This document shows, one piece after another, positions 61,094-64,000 of a DNA stretch of 64,000 bases. This stretch comes from UBA10349 sp003485905. Lineage in GTDB: Bacteria > Pseudomonadota > Gammaproteobacteria > Arenicellales > Arenicellaceae. The stretch covers positions 806,001 to 870,000 of the forward strand of contig CALSLL010000001.1 of the NCBI GenBank assembly GCA_943787185.1. The letters run 5' to 3'. The stretch's first letter is position 1, and each line of letters opens with the position of its first letter. The notes beneath the pieces were generated by a model, which saw nothing but the letters and a program-made list of their open reading frames with translations, searched no databases and was not told where the DNA came from. A program made the translations under genes and the position numbers.

Positions 61094-64000
61094 ATGGACA
61101 AACTAAACATCCAATCCGAGTCCACAGCACGCTGGACCGACCTGTTCGTACATCGACCGATAATCGCGGTGGTTATGTGCATTGCTATTGTGCTGGTTGG
61201 GGCCAAGGCGGCAACTTCAATGCCGATAATAAACTTCCCCGCCATTGAAAGTTCAAATCTGGTTATTCAAACCCCGTATATCGGTGCTTCTGCCGAAGTT
61301 GTTCAGGGATTTGTGACGGAGCCAATCGAAAGTATTGCTCGCTCAACACCTGGTGTGGACTATGTAGAATCGACCTCGACAGCGGGAATGAGCACCGTCA
61401 CCGTATGGCTAAGCATCAATGAGAACAGCACTGCTGCACTAGCTGAGCTCTCGGCAGGCCTGGAGCAAATTAAATTTATACTCCCTGAAGCGGCGGAGGA
61501 TCCATCCATATCGATCATTCGCGCAGACAGCCCAGCGTCTACTTTCTATCTTGATGTTAAAGCAGTAGATGGTAGCTCTCATTCAGAACTTTCAGACTAT
61601 ATTTCACGCGATATTTTACCGATTCTTAGCACGATCGATGATGTGAAATCGCTCGATCTCTGGGGTGCTCGTCTACCCGCGATGCGAGTCTGGTTGGATC
61701 CAGTCAAAATGGTCAGTATGAGCGTCAGCGCCCAAGATGTTCAACGTTCTCTAACGCAAAACAATGTTATCGCCACCATTGGCCGCAGCGAGAACAAAAA
61801 CCAACAGGTCAATCTACAGATCAATACATCTCTGGACTCAGTAGAGGACTTTCAAAAGATCGTTATTCGAGATGACGATGGAATCCTAGTACGAATGCAA
61901 GACGTCGCCCGCGTGGAACTCGGACAAGAGGAGGGAGACAATATTGCTCGTCAAAACTTTAATAGCAATGTATTCATTGGCATAAATACCACACCGGGCT
62001 CCAATGATATAGCCGTAGGAAACGAGCTATATAAAACCTTAGAAGATATTAATGACGTTTACGGTGACGTGATCGAAGTTATCGCCGCGAATGACGCTAC
62101 GCAATACATGCGCGAGGCGCTTACAGAAATATTCATTACTTTAGCTGAAACCGTATTACTTGTAGGACTCGTAGTGTTTTTATTTGTCGGATCTATTCGC
62201 ACCGCGTTAGTCCCGCTGGTCACCATTCCAGTCTCACTGCTAGGCGCAGTTGCTGCAACATCTGCCATGGGGTTTTCACTTAACATCCTAACAATATTAG
62301 CTATTGTTCTTTCCGTAGGCTTAGTCGTTGACGATGCCATTGTTGTAGTCGAAAACGTATCTCGCAAAATGCGCGAGGGACTTGATCGTAAACAGGCGGC
62401 ACTTCAAAGCTCGCGACAGCTGCTATCGCCAATAATCGCAATGACACTTACCCTAGCTACTGTCTATGCGCCCATCGGGTTTTTAACTGGGCTTACTGGG
62501 GCGCTGTTTAAAGAGTTCGCCTTTACCCTCGCGATTGCGGTAGTAATTTCTGGGTTTATGGCATTAACGCTTTCGCCCGTGATGAGTGCCTACGTATGTG
62601 CTGAGGGTGGCAAGGAGGGGCCGTTTACCCTGAAAGTTAATAATTCACTGTTAAAACTCGAATCCCTATATGGGCGGTTACTGGATAAAACTCTAAACAG
62701 CAGTCCGCAAATCCTTTTTATAGCATTATTTTTCACTTTGCTGTTGGCACCAATGTATATGTTTTCGCAACAGGAACTCGCCCCGATAGAAGATCAAAGC
62801 ACTATAAGATTTGTGGTAAATGCCTCTCCCGAGTCTTCACTGGCGTCCACCGATTCTGCTATCAATCAACTGGTGCAGATTGGCGCTGACCTTCCAGGTG
62901 CACGCAGCATGTGGCAAATAGTCACCCCAAGTGGAGCGTTCGCGGGCCAACTATTTCATCACTTCGATGATCGTCCGAGTTCCGTACAGGAGATGATCCC
63001 TGGGCTATACCAACAAGTTTCAAAAATTCCGGCGTTACAGATATTTCCCATTCTCTCAGCGCCACTTCCGACGGCCGGTAATTTTCCGGTAGAACTGGTC
63101 GTTCAATCAGGCGATTCCCCAGTAGACATGTTGCCGTACGCGGAGCAGTTAAGAGACAGAGCTATTAGTAGCGGGCTATTCATAACTGCTGACAAGGACC
63201 TACAGGTCGACCTACAGCAAGGTGAATTTATTTTAAATCGTGACCGGGTAGCGGATCTTGGAATGAGCATGTCTGACGTCAGTCAACAAATCGGCTTGCT
63301 AATGTCCGGAAACTACGTAAATCGATTCGAGCTCGATGGCAAAGCCTATAAAGTAATACCAATGCTCGAGCTCAACGGCAGGCCGGATCCCGACGCGCTC
63401 CTGAGCTTGGAGATACTAACACCGGACGGCAACAGCGTACCGCTTTCCGGTATTGCCACGTTGCAAAAACAAGCCGCACCAAGGTTTCTACGCAAATTCG
63501 AGCAAAAAAATGCCTTTAGAGTATATGGACTCGTACGCCCTGGAGTCAGTCAAGAACAAGCATTGTCATTTCTGGAGCAATCGACACAAGAGATATTACC
63601 CGGCAGTTACACACTCGATTATGCCGGTGAGTCCAGACAATTACGCCAACAAGGCAACACCTTGTTTGGGGTTCTCGGCTTAGCCTTAATTTTTGTCTTT
63701 CTGGTTCTGGCAGTGCAATTCAACAGCTTTCGCGACCCAATTGTAATTCTTGCTGGTTCTGTACCCCTCGCGCTCAGCGGCGCGATGATCCTTACATTTG
63801 TCGGCTGGACCAGTATCAACATTTACTCTCAAATTGGGTTCATTACCTTGGTTGGCCTGATCTCCAAAAACGCGATTCTCATCGTTGAGTTCGCCAAGCA
63901 ATTACAAATGGTAGGCCTCAGTAAATATGAGGCGATAAGGCAAGCCGCAACCGTTCGGCTGCGCCCTGTGCTTATGACAACCGGTGCAACGGTAATGGGC
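61094..64000 (+). CDS. RND efflux permease, AcrB/HAE1-like (C-terminus cut by window edge)
   Basis: 969 codons are open to the window edge without a stop. The first helix (PIIAVVMCIAIVLVGAKAA) is followed by the porter domain (INFPAIESSNLVIQTPYIGAS, ERxGxx-type repeats). TM helices contain ETVLLVGLVVFLFVGSIRTA and AIVLSVGLVVDDAIVVVENVSRKMREG; the paired Asp is the proton relay. The protein is a proton-driven exporter of hydrophobic or amphiphilic compounds. Starts 46 bases after the adaptor and surely pairs with it; substrate unknown. Confidence 0.93.
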   Translation, partial: MDKLNIQSESTARWTDLFVHRPIIAVVMCIAIVLVGAKAATSMPIINFPAIESSNLVIQTPYIGASAEVVQGFVTEPIESIARSTPGVDYVESTSTAGMSTVTVWLSINENSTAALAELSAGLEQIKFILPEAAEDPSISIIRADSPASTFYLDVKAVDGSSHSELSDYISRDILPILSTIDDVKSLDLWGARLPAMRVWLDPVKMVSMSVSAQDVQRSLTQNNVIATIGRSENKNQQVNLQINTSLDSVEDFQKIVIRDDDGILVRMQDVARVELGQEEGDNIARQNFNSNVFIGINTTPGSNDIAVGNELYKTLEDINDVYGDVIEVIAANDATQYMREALTEIFITLAETVLLVGLVVFLFVGSIRTALVPLVTIPVSLLGAVAATSAMGFSLNILTILAIVLSVGLVVDDAIVVVENVSRKMREGLDRKQAALQSSRQLLSPIIAMTLTLATVYAPIGFLTGLTGALFKEFAFTLAIAVVISGFMALTLSPVMSAYVCAEGGKEGPFTLKVNNSLLKLESLYGRLLDKTLNSSPQILFIALFFTLLLAPMYMFSQQELAPIEDQSTIRFVVNASPESSLASTDSAINQLVQIGADLPGARSMWQIVTPSGAFAGQLFHHFDDRPSSVQEMIPGLYQQVSKIPALQIFPILSAPLPTAGNFPVELVVQSGDSPVDMLPYAEQLRDRAISSGLFITADKDLQVDLQQGEFILNRDRVADLGMSMSDVSQQIGLLMSGNYVNRFELDGKAYKVIPMLELNGRPDPDALLSLEILTPDGNSVPLSGIATLQKQAAPRFLRKFEQKNAFRVYGLVRPGVSQEQALSFLEQSTQEILPGSYTLDYAGESRQLRQQGNTLFGVLGLALIFVFLVLAVQFNSFRDPIVILAGSVPLALSGAMILTFVGWTSINIYSQIGFITLVGLISKNAILIVEFAKQLQMVGLSKYEAIRQAATVRLRPVLMTTGATVMG

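Noticed and set aside
1..64000. tRNA, rRNA, CRISPR, insertion sequences, prophage
   Set aside because: None seen on reading both strands; no spaced direct-repeat array, transposase or integrase. A covariance-model scan would settle small RNAs.

Overview
The window looks like a chromosome segment of a free-living, aerobic, probably marine gammaproteobacterium. This rests on gene content: fabA-fabB, cmoA-cmoB, a GcvR-like ACT protein, SlyD, glutathione-dependent formaldehyde oxidation, COX15-type heme A synthase, TRAP transporters and an RND efflux pair. I saw no rRNA, tRNA, CRISPR, phage or transposase. The organism is inferred, not shown.

Layout. 0-4.3 kb: heme A synthase (cut by the window edge), fabB-fabA, and an exported protein ending in a JAMM-like DUF4329 domain. 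4.6-16.3 kb: an accessory catabolic island with a split TRAP transporter (QM at 4.6-6.5 kb, P lipoprotein at 12.7 kb), a two-domain PEP-synthase-like protein, an M24-fold enzyme with an altered metal site, a DRE-TIM metallolyase, an AhpD-like protein, OsmC, a 2-hydroxyacid dehydrogenase and a zinc alcohol dehydrogenase. The substrate is unknown. 16.5-24.7 kb: housekeeping genes (cmoAB, dCTP deaminase, transaldolase, lone ABC ATPase, GcvR-like, AI-2E permease) and a membrane protein with a degenerate Mrr-like domain. 24.7-27.3 kb: a palindrome-rich AT-rich intergenic region followed by a Wzc-like tyrosine kinase whose 5' end carries two in-frame stops.

28.2-34.8 kb is the most novel region. 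It holds a standalone PqqD-like protein (RiPP recognition element fold), a PRMT-like methyltransferase, a PqqD-like/HprK-like kinase fusion, two paralogous small peptides with Tat-like leaders, AxA cleavage sites and conserved Cys/His-rich tails, and a divergent 2OG-Fe(II) oxygenase-like protein. I propose an undescribed ribosomal-peptide modification system: precursors are recognised and modified in the cytoplasm, then exported folded by Tat. A Tat-signal aldo/keto reductase and an exported glyoxalase-fold protein lie between the two halves.

34.8-41.8 kb: panC-tauE-matB operon, branched-chain aminotransferase, MsbA-like ABC exporter, DUF924. 41.8-47.0 kb: a surface-polysaccharide-like group (SBBP propeller protein, polytopic membrane protein, UbiA-type phosphoribosyltransferase, DprE1-like oxidase) in which the last two genes are each broken by one frameshift. 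47.2-54.3 kb: a MoxR-DUF58-DUF4381-VWA-VWA/TPR-BatD operon. 54.3-58.6 kb: fghA and class III alcohol dehydrogenase for formaldehyde detoxification, enclosing an arylsulfotransferase-like protein and a CBS protein. 58.8-64 kb: YheT-like hydrolase and an RND adaptor/permease pair, the permease running off the end.
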